Origin: Bacteroidetes bacterium SB0662_bin_6
GTDB lineage: Bacteria > Bacteroidota > Rhodothermia > Rhodothermales > VXPQ01
Direction: 5' to 3'
Assembly (NCBI GenBank): GCA_009839485.1
Contig: VXPQ01000018.1
Span: forward strand, 1 to 64,000
DNA length: 64,000 nucleotides
Below, piece after piece: positions 16,972-25,212 of this stretch. Made by a program: the position numbers and the translations under genes. The notes beneath the pieces are model-generated. The model was not told the DNA's origin. It saw only the letters and a program-made list of their open reading frames with translations, and searched no databases. The stretch's first letter is position 1; the number at the start of each line of letters is the position of its first letter.

Positions 16972-18774
16972 CTACCACACCTCTATCTCAACGGGCATTT
17001 TCGCCTGTACCGTACCGGCGTCGCGGGCGTGCGTGGCCAGAGCGCGGGCATGTTCCATCAGTTCCCGCTCGGCGGGAGATCGGGTCCATTGCAACCATGC
17101 CGCCCTGCTTTTGACGAGCAGCAGATCGTTGAACGCCTCGAAAGGCGTTTTCGGACGCGGCAGAATGCGCAACCGCCAGGGGCCTTCGCCCAGTTCCGTT
17201 TTTCCAGCCGCGACCGCAATCGCGTCTTTCAACGTACCCAGCGAATCCACCAGACCAATATCCAGCGCATCCTCGCCGGACCACACGCGGCCCTCTGCAA
17301 TCTCCCGCACCGCGGCCTCGTCCAGCCCGCGATTCGTCGCCACGAGGTCGATGAACGCATCGTACAGATCGTCCACCCAGACCTGCATCATTTCCCGTTC
17401 CCGGGGACTGAACGGCCGGACCCCGGACAGCATGTCCGCATACGGACTCGTTTGCACGCCGTCCGTCGTGATGCCCAGTTTGTTTTCGAACGTGTTCCCA
17501 AGATTGAGGAACATCGCGAAGACGCCGATGGAGCCGGTCACGGTGATCGGATCGGCCAGGATGGTTTCGCCCGCCGTCGCGATCCAGTAGCCTCCCGAAG
17601 CCGCCACATTGCCCATGGAGATAACCACCGGTTTTTCTTCTGCCGTACGATGAATAGCCTGCCACATGGTCTCGGACGCCGACGCGGATCCGCCGGGAGA
17701 ATTGATACGCACGACCACGGCCTTCACGAAGTCGCTTTCCCTCGCTTCACGCATGTCGCGCGCGAAGCTTTCCGATCCGAGGACGGTTCCACTGAAGGGA
17801 TTGCCCGGAATGCTTTTCCCGTTCAGGATCACCCCCTCGGCGTACACGACGGCTATTTCGCCCTCGCTGTTTGTTGAAAGGCCCGCTTCGGAATTCGGAG
17901 TCGATGCATACGATCCGAGCGACATCGTTTGCAGGTCCTCCTCCGCGTCATGGCCAAGGCGTTGCTTGATGAGTTCCACGACCTCGTCGTGGTAGAGCAG
18001 TCCGTCGAGCAGTCCGGCCTCATGGGCCTCCTTCGCCGAGAAGATAGCTTTCCGGTTTACGAGTTCGTCGAGCGCTTCGAAAGTGGTACCCCGGCTTTCG
18101 GCTACCGCATTCAGAAACGTCTCGTTGTAGGAGTTCAGCAGTGCGGTAAGCTGCTCTTCGTTTTCAGGCGAGAGGTCCCGGCGCATGTACGGCTCGACGG
18201 CGGATTTGAACGTGCCTGCCCGGACGATTTGCGGCTCGACATCGAGTTTTTCATACAGCCCGGTATAGAAGTACGTCTTCATCGAAAAGCCATTGAATTC
18301 GAACATGGCTTCCTGCGAGGCGAAGACGCTGTCGGCGGCGGACACCAGATAGTAGGTCGATTCGGACATCATGTAATCGTTGCTCGAAGCGAAAATCGGT
18401 TTGCCGCTTTCCCGGAATCGCAGCAGAGCCTTACGCACCTCTTGTGAGCTGGCGCTCAGCCCCGAAAATCCCTTGACCCGGATCCACAGGGCGTCGATAC
18501 GTTCGTCGCCGGCCGCTTTGTCGATCGCATCCGTGATATCCATCAGGTTGTAATTCGATTGGTTGCCGACGAGCTGATCTATCGGATTCGTGGAGGAGGT
18601 TTCGGGGATGGAACCGGTAAGATCGAATGTGAGCACCGTGCCGGTGCGGACACTCGGCGTGGTGCCGGACATCGTCGAAACGGCGAGCAGAAAGAACATG
18701 CCGATCACGAAGAGCAGGCCGCTGGCGACCAGCATGCCCAGTGCGGCGGCAGCCATGTTGGAAAGGAAGCGCAT
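16972..18774 (-). CDS. sppA: Signal peptide peptidase SppA, 67K type
   Basis: A 600-residue membrane-anchored serine protease of the S49 family that degrades cleaved signal peptides. An N-terminal transmembrane segment (about residues 7-32) precedes two tandem SppA domains. The first carries the candidate catalytic Lys in RAGTFKSAVEPYMRRDLS; the second carries the Ser in GNVAASGGYWIATAG, after VVVRINSPGGSASASE. This Lys/Ser split across the domains matches the bacterial 67K form. The gene is convergent with DUF4105, and its upstream region holds the inverted 16-bp repeats at 18903-18961. Confidence 0.95.
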   Translation of the reverse strand: MRFLSNMAAAALGMLVASGLLFVIGMFFLLAVSTMSGTTPSVRTGTVLTFDLTGSIPETSSTNPIDQLVGNQSNYNLMDITDAIDKAAGDERIDALWIRVKGFSGLSASSQEVRKALLRFRESGKPIFASSNDYMMSESTYYLVSAADSVFASQEAMFEFNGFSMKTYFYTGLYEKLDVEPQIVRAGTFKSAVEPYMRRDLSPENEEQLTALLNSYNETFLNAVAESRGTTFEALDELVNRKAIFSAKEAHEAGLLDGLLYHDEVVELIKQRLGHDAEEDLQTMSLGSYASTPNSEAGLSTNSEGEIAVVYAEGVILNGKSIPGNPFSGTVLGSESFARDMREARESDFVKAVVVRINSPGGSASASETMWQAIHRTAEEKPVVISMGNVAASGGYWIATAGETILADPITVTGSIGVFAMFLNLGNTFENKLGITTDGVQTSPYADMLSGVRPFSPREREMMQVWVDDLYDAFIDLVATNRGLDEAAVREIAEGRVWSGEDALDIGLVDSLGTLKDAIAVAAGKTELGEGPWRLRILPRPKTPFEAFNDLLLVKSRAAWLQWTRSPAERELMEHARALATHARDAGTVQAKMPVEIEVW

Positions 18775-18902
18775 AGCGAATCGGAAGAATGACAGGGTCA
18801 GGAAAGAATGGGGACAGGAATATTTCCGAAAAATACGACGGCGCGGGTTGTTTTATACCCATTTATGCCCGGTAGCGTCGAAAGATGCCGGTTTATTCCG
18901 TA

Positions 18903-18961
18903 TAGGAGTTTTTGAAATGTCTTCGACCGGTACAGGTCCCGGAAATAGGAGTTTTTGAAAT
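18903..18961 (-). repeat. Two intergenic copies of the 16-bp unit also found in menD
   Basis: TAGGAGTTTTTGAAAT occurs at 18903-18918 and 18946-18961 (start-to-start 43 bp). It is the exact reverse complement of the unit found three times in menD at 38165-38264. The intervening 27 bp, reverse-complemented, also resemble the menD spacers (TCCGGG and ACCGG-CG blocks). The pair lies ~130 bp upstream of sppA and ~105 bp upstream of the DUF2231 gene. Confidence 0.85.
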
Positions 18962-19067
18962 ATCTGCGATCAATCAGGCCCGCCACCGCTACTCCTTATC
19001 CTGCCGGACCGTGTTTCCGTTCTGTCCGATTGCGGATGGAAAGAGCACTTTGTATTCTGCGTGAATT

Positions 19068-19550
19068 ATGGATACCGTTTTCCGATACCATATCCCGGAA
19101 CTGCATCCGCTTGCCGTCCACTTTCCCATAGCACTCCTGGCCGCGGCGGCGCTGGCGGCGCTTGTCTGGATGGGGTGGGGCGCTCCCTTTTGGCGCCGCG
19201 TCACATGGTTGCTCACCACGCTGGGCATGGCGGGCGCCCTTTTCGCTTGGTTTACGGGCGATTCCATGCAGGAGCAGGCGGAAGGCGTTCCTATCGTGGA
19301 CGAATTGGTAGGCCTCCACGAACAGATGGCGTTGTATGCGCTGATCGCAGCCATTCTGGCCTCCGGGGCGTTGGGATTACTGACCTGGATGGGACGCGCG
19401 GGCCAATTCGAAGGCAGCCGTTTTGCGGGCATGAACCCGGATCGTCTTTCGTACCGCCTCGGAGCGGGTTTTCTGGTGCTTGCTGCGGCGGCGCTGGTTG
19501 CCTGGGCCGGTCACATTGGCGCAACCATGGTGTGGGGCGTTTCCGGGTAA
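19068..19550 (+). CDS. DUF2231 four-helix membrane protein
   Basis: A 160-residue inner-membrane protein with four hydrophobic segments (about residues 17-35, 44-62, 87-106 and 128-155). The opening HPLAVHFPIALL and the WFTGDSM segment after helix two are typical of DUF2231, which is often near cytochrome or copper proteins. Conserved His residues in HPLAVHFP and LHEQMALYA could bind haem or metal (inference). No biochemical function is assigned. It lies alone, upstream of grpE by 195 bp. Confidence 0.8.
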   Translation: MDTVFRYHIPELHPLAVHFPIALLAAAALAALVWMGWGAPFWRRVTWLLTTLGMAGALFAWFTGDSMQEQAEGVPIVDELVGLHEQMALYALIAAILASGALGLLTWMGRAGQFEGSRFAGMNPDRLSYRLGAGFLVLAAAALVAWAGHIGATMVWGVSG

Positions 19551-19745
19551 TTGTCGGGTTGATCGCCTGGCGCCACCCACTATCCATTGCCCGCTTTTCT
19601 CTGTCGCCCGCTGTGCAGTGTATTCTGACTGCTGTCTGTCCGCCCATCCCAAATCAGGGCTTCGCAAACATCCTTTTCCCTTTTGCGTTCCTATATGCTT
19701 TGTGTCCAAGCAAGAGAACCCTGAAAAAAGCGGTCGCAATACGCC

Positions 19746-20363
19746 TTGAACCAGAACAGCAAACATACCGTGGAGGAACCGGCGGGAGACGGCGGTTTGC
19801 CGCCCGAAACGGAAGGATCCGGCGAGGCCGGAGAAGCATCCGTGGAAGAAATACCTGCCACGGAGGAAGAAACCCCTGAAGCGCTTGCCGCCACCGTCGA
19901 AGCCTTGCGCGGGCGCCTCGAAGCCGCAGAAGATCGGTTTTTGCGCAAGGAAGCCGAATTCAGGAATTACCGGCGCCGGACCGAGGAAGAAAAAGTCATC
20001 CTGACGGGTCTTGGAAAACGCCTCGTGATCCAGCGGTTTCTGGATGTACTGGATGATTTCGGACGTTCTCTGGAAGCCGCTGAACAGGTGGAGGCGCAGC
20101 AGGAGGAAAAACCCGGCCCGGTATACTATGCGCTGAAGGAAGGATTCGAGCTGGTGCACCGGAAGATCATGGACGAATTGGCGAAAGAACAGGTCGAGCC
20201 CATCGAGGCGCTTGGGCAACCGTTCGACGAGGAGTTGCACGAGGCGGTGATGCAGCAGGAAGTCGAAGGGACGGCGCCCGGTATCGTCGTGGGCGAAGCG
20301 CAGAAAGGGTATCGCATGGGCGACCACATTCTTCGTCACAGCAAGGTCGTGGTGTCCGCCTGA
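19746..20363 (+). CDS. grpE: Nucleotide exchange factor GrpE
   Basis: A 205-residue cytosolic co-chaperone that releases ADP from DnaK. An acidic, low-complexity N terminus (residues 1-40) leads into a long coiled-coil helix (LAATVEALRGRLEAAEDRFLRKEAEFRNYRRR). The C-terminal beta domain ends with the family signature around EVEGTAPGIVVGEAQKGYRMGDHILRHSKVVVS. The start is TTG, without a convincing ribosome-binding site. dnaJ follows after a 346-bp gap; dnaK and hrcA are not in the window. Confidence 0.95.
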   Translation: MNQNSKHTVEEPAGDGGLPPETEGSGEAGEASVEEIPATEEETPEALAATVEALRGRLEAAEDRFLRKEAEFRNYRRRTEEEKVILTGLGKRLVIQRFLDVLDDFGRSLEAAEQVEAQQEEKPGPVYYALKEGFELVHRKIMDELAKEQVEPIEALGQPFDEELHEAVMQQEVEGTAPGIVVGEAQKGYRMGDHILRHSKVVVSA

Positions 20364-20709
20364 ACGCGTGACGGGCGGCGGCTCCCCGGGTTTCGGCTAC
20401 CCGCTGCATCGTCTTTCCATCGTCTTTTGCGTACCCTGTTCTTGCCCCGCCAATCCGCCGCGCCCGCTACATACTGTTCGTCCCTGTCAACTGCCTCCGC
20501 TCGTTTTCCTGTGTTTACCCCGTTTTATTCTGCCACCTTGACAGATTTGCCCGTTTTTTGAAGATGCGGCAGGATTTTTGCGGGTCCCTTTTGCACGACG
20601 AGCAGGAACATGCCGGCATAACGTCCTGTCCGTTTTTTGCACCCCCTTTCCTGTTTCACGGTATATACTTCACGATACTCCGCCCGCGTCCGATCCCTGA
20701 TCCCTTCCC
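20364..20709. other. 346-bp intergenic region between grpE and dnaJ
   Basis: No gene or RNA gene is supported. It is pyrimidine-rich on this strand and holds two copies of CCGTTTTTTG (about 20551 and 20630) and a TTGACA hexamer near 20540 that might be a -35 element. No CIRCE inverted repeat (TTAGCACTC-N9-GAGTGCTAA) was found. dnaJ therefore probably has its own promoter here, with regulation unclear. Confidence 0.4.
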
Positions 20710-21867
20710 ATGACCGATTACTACGAAATACTCGGCGTCGATCGCAACGCGGATACGGAAACCCTGAAGCGGGCCTTCCGGGATCAGGCGCTCAAGTACC
20801 ATCCCGACCGGAACCCCGACAATCCCGAGGCCGAACAGAAGTTCAAGGAAGTAGCCCAGGCCTACGAGGTATTGTCCGATCCCCAGAAACGCGGGCAGTA
20901 CGACCGGTTCGGCCATGCGGGCGTACGTGGAAACGGGGGTGCCGGCGCCACCGGTTTTCATGACGTCAACGACATATTCAGCGCGTTCAGCGACATTTTC
21001 GGCGGATCGGGGACGATTTTCGATGAAATGTTCACCGGACAGCGCCGGGATCGGAGACGGCACAGCGGGCGCGCAGGAAGTGATCTGCGTATCACGCTTC
21101 CCCTTACGCTTGAGGAAATCAGTGAGGGGACCGAGAAAAAAATCAAGGTGCGCAAGTTTCTTGCTTGCGAACCGTGCAGCGGCACAGGCGCCGAGGAGGG
21201 CGAGGCGGGCTATGCCACCTGCTCCACATGCAGGGGCGCCGGGGAAATCCGGCAGGTCTCCCGCTCCGTGTTCGGACAGTTCATAAATGTCCAACCCTGT
21301 CCGGCCTGTCGGGGCGAAGGACGGGTGGTGCGTACCCCTTGTACGGCGTGCAGCGGCGAAGGCCGCCTGAAAGGGGAGGAAACCATTTCCATCAATGTGC
21401 CGCAGGGCGTACTCGAGGGAAATTACCTGACGTTGCGCGGGGTGGGCAATGCAGGAATACGAGGAGGTCCGGCGGGCGCGTTGCGCGTCGAGATCAAGGA
21501 AACGCCCCATGAGCATTTCACGCGGGATGGTCTGGATCTTTTCCATGATCTCTATATCTCGTTTCCCGAGGCCGCGCTCGGCACCACGGTGGATGTGCCC
21601 ACGTTAACGGGACGGGCGCGTCTTCAGATCGACCCCGGTATCCAGTCGGGCAGGATCCTGCGCATGCGGGGGAAAGGGTTGCCCGAGTTGCAGAGTACGC
21701 GGCGCGGCGACGAAATGGTGCGGGTGCATGTATGGACGCCGCAACACCTCACGGACGAAGAGCAGGCCATGTTGGGCGGGCTGCTCGGCGCAGAATCGTT
21801 CCGCCCCCGGCCCGACAAGCAGGACAGGAAATCCTTCTTCAGCAAGGTCAAGGACGTCTTTACGTGA
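20710..21867 (+). CDS. dnaJ: Chaperone protein DnaJ
   Basis: A 385-residue Hsp40 co-chaperone stimulating DnaK ATPase. The J domain is at residues 1-70 with HPD at 31-33. A Gly/Phe-rich linker ([15 protein letters not shown]) follows, then four zinc-binding repeats ([32 protein letters not shown]). The C-terminal substrate-binding domain includes [20 protein letters not shown]. Length and order are canonical for class I DnaJ. The stop overlaps the flavin reductase start by one base (TGATG). Confidence 0.97.
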   Translation: MTDYYEILGVDRNADTETLKRAFRDQALKYHPDRNPDNPEAEQKFKEVAQAYEVLSDPQKRGQYDRFGHAGVRGNGGAGATGFHDVNDIFSAFSDIFGGSGTIFDEMFTGQRRDRRRHSGRAGSDLRITLPLTLEEISEGTEKKIKVRKFLACEPCSGTGAEEGEAGYATCSTCRGAGEIRQVSRSVFGQFINVQPCPACRGEGRVVRTPCTACSGEGRLKGEETISINVPQGVLEGNYLTLRGVGNAGIRGGPAGALRVEIKETPHEHFTRDGLDLFHDLYISFPEAALGTTVDVPTLTGRARLQIDPGIQSGRILRMRGKGLPELQSTRRGDEMVRVHVWTPQHLTDEEQAMLGGLLGAESFRPRPDKQDRKSFFSKVKDVFT

Positions 21868-22469
21868 TGACGGACCGGGTTGATCAAGGCGATCGGGCGG
21901 ATCAGGGAGTGAAACGGGATATAACCGGAGCGCAGGATGAAAACGGGGAAGCACTGCGCTGGATCATGCGCCAGGTGCCGTCCCCGGTGTCCGTCGTAAC
22001 GGCGTCCGATGGCAAGGGAGAAATACGCGGCATTACGATCGGTTCGTTTACGAGCGCCTCACTGCGGCCGCCGCTCCTTTCGTTCAATATCAGCCGGGAT
22101 GCAGGAATCTATGATTTCCTGACCCGTGCCGATCATTTTGCACTACATGTGCTGCACGAAGGTCAGGCGCATCTTTCGGATCGTTTCGCCACGCCGGACA
22201 TGCCGGGCGACGAGCAATTCCACGCCGTGGATTACGAGGTCGATGCACATGGCACCCCCGTGCTCGCGGGAGTCATGACGGTGCTGCTGTGTACTCGCCA
22301 TGCGGTGTATGACGCCGGCGACCATTCCATCGTATTAGGGCTCGTTACGGATATCCGGAAAACCGATACGGACAGCCGCCCTCTTGTTTATTTCGACCGT
22401 TCGTACCGCCGGGTCGGCAAGGAGACGCAGCCTGCATCCTTCGATCCGATCCGTCCGGTCCGGTATTGA
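21867..22469 (+). CDS. Flavin reductase family protein (FMN-binding split barrel)
   Basis: A 200-residue cytosolic flavin-binding protein of the flavin reductase/DIM6 family, which reduces FMN or FAD with NAD(P)H, often for a partner oxygenase. Family segments are MRQVPSPVSVVTA, GITIGSFTSASLRPPLLSFNI, FALHVLHEGQAHLSDRFA and the C-terminal PLVYFDRSYRRVG. Residues 1-28 are a charged, poorly conserved lead-in, and the ATG at 21867 overlaps the dnaJ stop. No partner monooxygenase is adjacent; the electron acceptor is unknown. Confidence 0.88.
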   Translation: MTDRVDQGDRADQGVKRDITGAQDENGEALRWIMRQVPSPVSVVTASDGKGEIRGITIGSFTSASLRPPLLSFNISRDAGIYDFLTRADHFALHVLHEGQAHLSDRFATPDMPGDEQFHAVDYEVDAHGTPVLAGVMTVLLCTRHAVYDAGDHSIVLGLVTDIRKTDTDSRPLVYFDRSYRRVGKETQPASFDPIRPVRY

Positions 22470-22536
22470 CACTCGCCGCTCCCGGGCATTGCACGTTCTA
22501 CCCGCTTTTCCGCATCGTCCCAAGGTCCTCGCCCAT

Positions 22537-22559
22537 GTGGATTTAATCAGAGGTTCCCA
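22537..22559 (+). repeat. Partial copy of the dispersed element
   Basis: GTGGATTTAATCAGAGGTTCCCA resembles the right end of copy 1 (GCGGACTTAATCAGAGTATCCCA) at about 19 of 23 positions. It lies just outside the 3' end of the dehydratase gene. Only the terminal part is recognisable, so it may be chance or a decayed copy. Confidence 0.35.
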
Positions 22560-22566
22560 AACCGAC

Positions 22567-23544
22567 TCACTCCAACCCGAATTCCTCGAAAAGCCGGACT
22601 GCGGCAGCAAGTTCGACGTTCCCTCCGCTCACGATGATACCGACGCGTTCGGGCAACGCCGGACGATCTTCCTCGAAAAGCCAGGCTACAGCGAGAGCAC
22701 CGGTGGGCTCGACGACCAGCTTCATGCGTTGCCACAGAAAATGCATGGCGCGCACGATGGAAACCTCCCGGACCGTATACATGGCATCCACATACGTGCG
22801 TACAAGCGGGAACGTCGTGGCGCCGAGCGAGGGGGTTCGGGCGCCGTCGGCGATCGTATCCGGGTTGTGCATCGTATGCAGCGTGCCGGTCCGGAAGGAA
22901 CGGGTCGCATCGTCCGCATTCGCCGGTTCCACGCCGGCTACGCGGCATGCGGGTTGCAAGGTCTTTGCGGAGATGGCCGACCCCGACAGCAATCCCCCTC
23001 CTCCGCAACTTGCAAGGAGCAGATCGAGGTCGTCGATTTCCTCCATCAACTCCCGGGCGCTCGTTCCCTGTCCGGCCACAATATGGGGATGATCGTACGG
23101 GGGAATGATCGCCAGTCCCCGGTCCTCGGCAATCTCCGAAGCAAGCGCCTCCCTCGTGGTTTCTTCCCGGTCGTACAGGACGATCTCGGCCCCATAGCCG
23201 CGCGTGGCCTCCAGCTTGATCCGGGGCGCATCGGACGGCATGACGACCGTAATGGGCACACTCAGGAGGCGGCCTGCAAGGGCCAGCGCCTGGGCATGGT
23301 TACCTGACGAGTAGGTTAGCGCCCCCCGGGCTTTTTCATCCGCCGGAAGGAGGGACAGGGCATTGCAGGCGCCGCGGAACTTGAAGGAGCCGGTGCGCTG
23401 GAATTGTTCGCACTTGAAAAAGAAGCGCCCCCCGAATCGTTCGTCGAACGTGGAGGACATATGGACCGGCGTGCGGCGCGCAATGTTGGCAATGCGCTGC
23501 GCCGCCGCTTCGATATCCGGATACGTAACGAGGCGTTCCGACAC
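22567..23544 (-). CDS. PLP-dependent threonine/serine dehydratase-like enzyme
   Basis: A 325-residue fold-type II PLP enzyme. The cofactor Lys is in RTGSFKFRGA, the substrate-binding SSGNHAQALA loop follows, and the phosphate-binding glycine loop is LLLASCGGGGLLSG. It opens with RIANIARRTPVHMSSTFDERFG, typical of catabolic threonine dehydratase and serine racemase. There is no C-terminal ACT domain, so feedback control by isoleucine as in biosynthetic IlvA is unlikely. Dehydration of Thr/Ser, or racemisation of Ser, are both possible. A partial dispersed repeat abuts its 3' end (22537-22559). Confidence 0.88.
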   Translation of the reverse strand: MSERLVTYPDIEAAAQRIANIARRTPVHMSSTFDERFGGRFFFKCEQFQRTGSFKFRGACNALSLLPADEKARGALTYSSGNHAQALALAGRLLSVPITVVMPSDAPRIKLEATRGYGAEIVLYDREETTREALASEIAEDRGLAIIPPYDHPHIVAGQGTSARELMEEIDDLDLLLASCGGGGLLSGSAISAKTLQPACRVAGVEPANADDATRSFRTGTLHTMHNPDTIADGARTPSLGATTFPLVRTYVDAMYTVREVSIVRAMHFLWQRMKLVVEPTGALAVAWLFEEDRPALPERVGIIVSGGNVELAAAVRLFEEFGLE

Positions 23545-23622
23545 GGGAAAGGCGCACGGAAATAGGGAAGGTGCGAAATTGATCCCTGCCGTTACGATGG
23601 CCGCCGCGAGACGTTTCGCGGG

Positions 23623-23952
23623 TCAGGCGTCGTCCGTCTCCGCTACGGCTTCCTCCTCGCTTTCCTCGACGGGTTCGGTCTCCCGCCGTTCTATGACGAC
23701 CTGGATATCGCTGACGAGCGATGCGAAAGCGCCGATGGCTGCGAGCGTAGGCGCGATCATGATGGCCGCCGCAGCGCCTCCGACGCCGAATACCAGCGGG
23801 AATTCCATAACGGTTCGGTTGTCCTTTTGCACCAGGATGCGCCGTGCGTTTCCTTCCTCGATGACCTCGCGGACCCTGTCAATCAGCTGATTGCCCTTGA
23901 TCCTGATTTTTTCGAGCGTTTCTCTCGAAAGTTCGTTCAGATCGTTCTGCAT
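23623..23952 (-). CDS. DUF4342 domain-containing protein
   Basis: A 109-residue protein. The N-terminal helix (LNELSRETLEKIRIKGNQLIDRVREVIEEGNARRILVQKD) and the strand NRTVMEFPLVFGVGG match DUF4342. A hydrophobic segment follows (AAAAIMIAPTLAAIGAFASLV) and then a very acidic tail (EPVEESEEEAVAETDD). It probably sits at the membrane, but no function is known for the family. It is monocistronic between the dehydratase and the divergent acyltransferase gene. Confidence 0.75.
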   Translation of the reverse strand: MQNDLNELSRETLEKIRIKGNQLIDRVREVIEEGNARRILVQKDNRTVMEFPLVFGVGGAAAAIMIAPTLAAIGAFASLVSDIQVVIERRETEPVEESEEEAVAETDDA

Positions 23953-24021
23953 GTCGTTGCGTTTGCGATAGTATGAAAAAATACCCCCCTGTTACGTGTC
24001 CTATACGTATGGAAATACCGT

Positions 24022-24828
24022 ATGTTACAGCCCCTGTCGCGCAATTCCCGAAATACCATGAGCCGGCAAACGCCCGTAGGATCCGCCTCGGAAAGCAGGT
24101 TTGCGACGCTGGTCGCCCGCCTGCATTTCGTCTGGTTTATCATCGTGGCGGCGCTTTGGACCATTGTCATGGCTTTTGTGCAACTTCTCACGCATCTGAT
24201 CTATCCCACGGCGCGTAATTTCAAACGGAATGCCCGGGTGTGGGGGGGCGTCATCCTCGGATTGAGCGGCATTCGGGTGCATGTTACGGACCGGGCCGGG
24301 ATCGACAGGGACGCCCCGACCGTATTCATAAGCAATCATCAGAATTTGCTGGATATTCTTGCATTGAGCGCAGCGCTTCCATATTCCTTCGGGTTTCTTG
24401 CCAAGACGGAATTGGCCCGGGTGCCCTTTTTGGGTTTCGCTATACGAAACTCGGCGTCGGTCTTTATCGACCGGAGCAATCCGAGGAGCGCCTTGCGGAG
24501 CCTGCGTAAAGCCGGAGAACGTATTCGCAGCGGCAATTCGGTCCTGGTGTTTGCCGAGGGAACCCGGTCGCACGGGGCGCATCTTCAACCGCTCCTGAAG
24601 GGCGGGTTTGCCCTGGGGGTAGAGGCGGGTGTGCCGATGGTGCCCGTAGTCATCGTCGATGGCTACAAGCTGCTGCACGAAAGCAGGCGGCTCCTGCGCG
24701 GCGGAGTCCTGCACATGGTCGTAGGGGAGCCGATTTCTCTCGAAGGGAGGACGCGCCGGGACATTCCTGCTCTTATGGAGTATGTGCGCGAGCGCCTTGC
24801 CGAATCGCTTGCCGCCGTTTCCGAGTAA
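24022..24828 (+). CDS. plsC: 1-acyl-sn-glycerol-3-phosphate acyltransferase
   Basis: A 268-residue inner-membrane enzyme that makes phosphatidic acid by acylating lysophosphatidate. Catalytic block I is reduced to SNHQNLLD (usually NHxxxxD), and block III is FAEGTRSHGA. The acyl-acceptor region AVVIVDGYKLL-like VPVVIVDGYKL and a C-terminal GEPISLEG follow. A hydrophobic N-terminal segment (LHFVWFIIVAALWTIVMAFVQ) anchors it. An alternative ATG at 24058 would remove twelve residues. The gatC start lies 26 bp after its stop, suggesting a shared transcript. Confidence 0.92.
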   Translation: MLQPLSRNSRNTMSRQTPVGSASESRFATLVARLHFVWFIIVAALWTIVMAFVQLLTHLIYPTARNFKRNARVWGGVILGLSGIRVHVTDRAGIDRDAPTVFISNHQNLLDILALSAALPYSFGFLAKTELARVPFLGFAIRNSASVFIDRSNPRSALRSLRKAGERIRSGNSVLVFAEGTRSHGAHLQPLLKGGFALGVEAGVPMVPVVIVDGYKLLHESRRLLRGGVLHMVVGEPISLEGRTRRDIPALMEYVRERLAESLAAVSE

Positions 24829-24853
24829 TACTTTATTCGACCCCGTCCGATAT

Positions 24854-25141
24854 ATGGCTGTTACCGTAGAACAGGTACGATACATTGCTTCGCTTGCCCG
24901 GCTTCGCTTTACCGAAGAAGAGGAAGTACGGCTTGCCAAAGAAATGAGCGAGGTGCTCGATTACGTAGCGAAGCTGGAGGAACTCGACACCGACGGCGTT
25001 CCGACAATGTCGCATGTGCTGGATATGCGTAATGTGTTCCGGGAAGACAAGGAGATAGCGCGGATCACGCACGAGGAGGCGCTCAAGGGAGCCCCCGAGG
25101 CGGACGCCGCATATTTTCGCGTTCCCAAAGTCATCGAATAG
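24854..25141 (+). CDS. gatC: Glutamyl-tRNA(Gln)/aspartyl-tRNA(Asn) amidotransferase subunit C
   Basis: A 95-residue small subunit of the GatCAB amidotransferase that converts mischarged Glu-tRNA-Gln (or Asp-tRNA-Asn). Family signatures are VTVEQVRYIASLARLRFTEEE, a central MSEVLDYVAKLEELDTDGVPTMSHV and the terminal FRVPKVIE. The longer frame from 24782 overlaps plsC and was rejected. gatA and gatB are not in the window, which is common because the subunits are often scattered. Confidence 0.95.
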   Translation: MAVTVEQVRYIASLARLRFTEEEEVRLAKEMSEVLDYVAKLEELDTDGVPTMSHVLDMRNVFREDKEIARITHEEALKGAPEADAAYFRVPKVIE

Positions 25142-25212
25142 CGTATCCGAAAGGGGTTTTTCAGCCGGGTACGAACGCTCTTTTACAGTTATCGAGGAAC
25201 ACATCCGAAACT

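Noticed and set aside
20364-20709. CIRCE heat-shock operator upstream of dnaJ
   Set aside because: The conserved inverted repeat TTAGCACTC-N9-GAGTGCTAA is not present.
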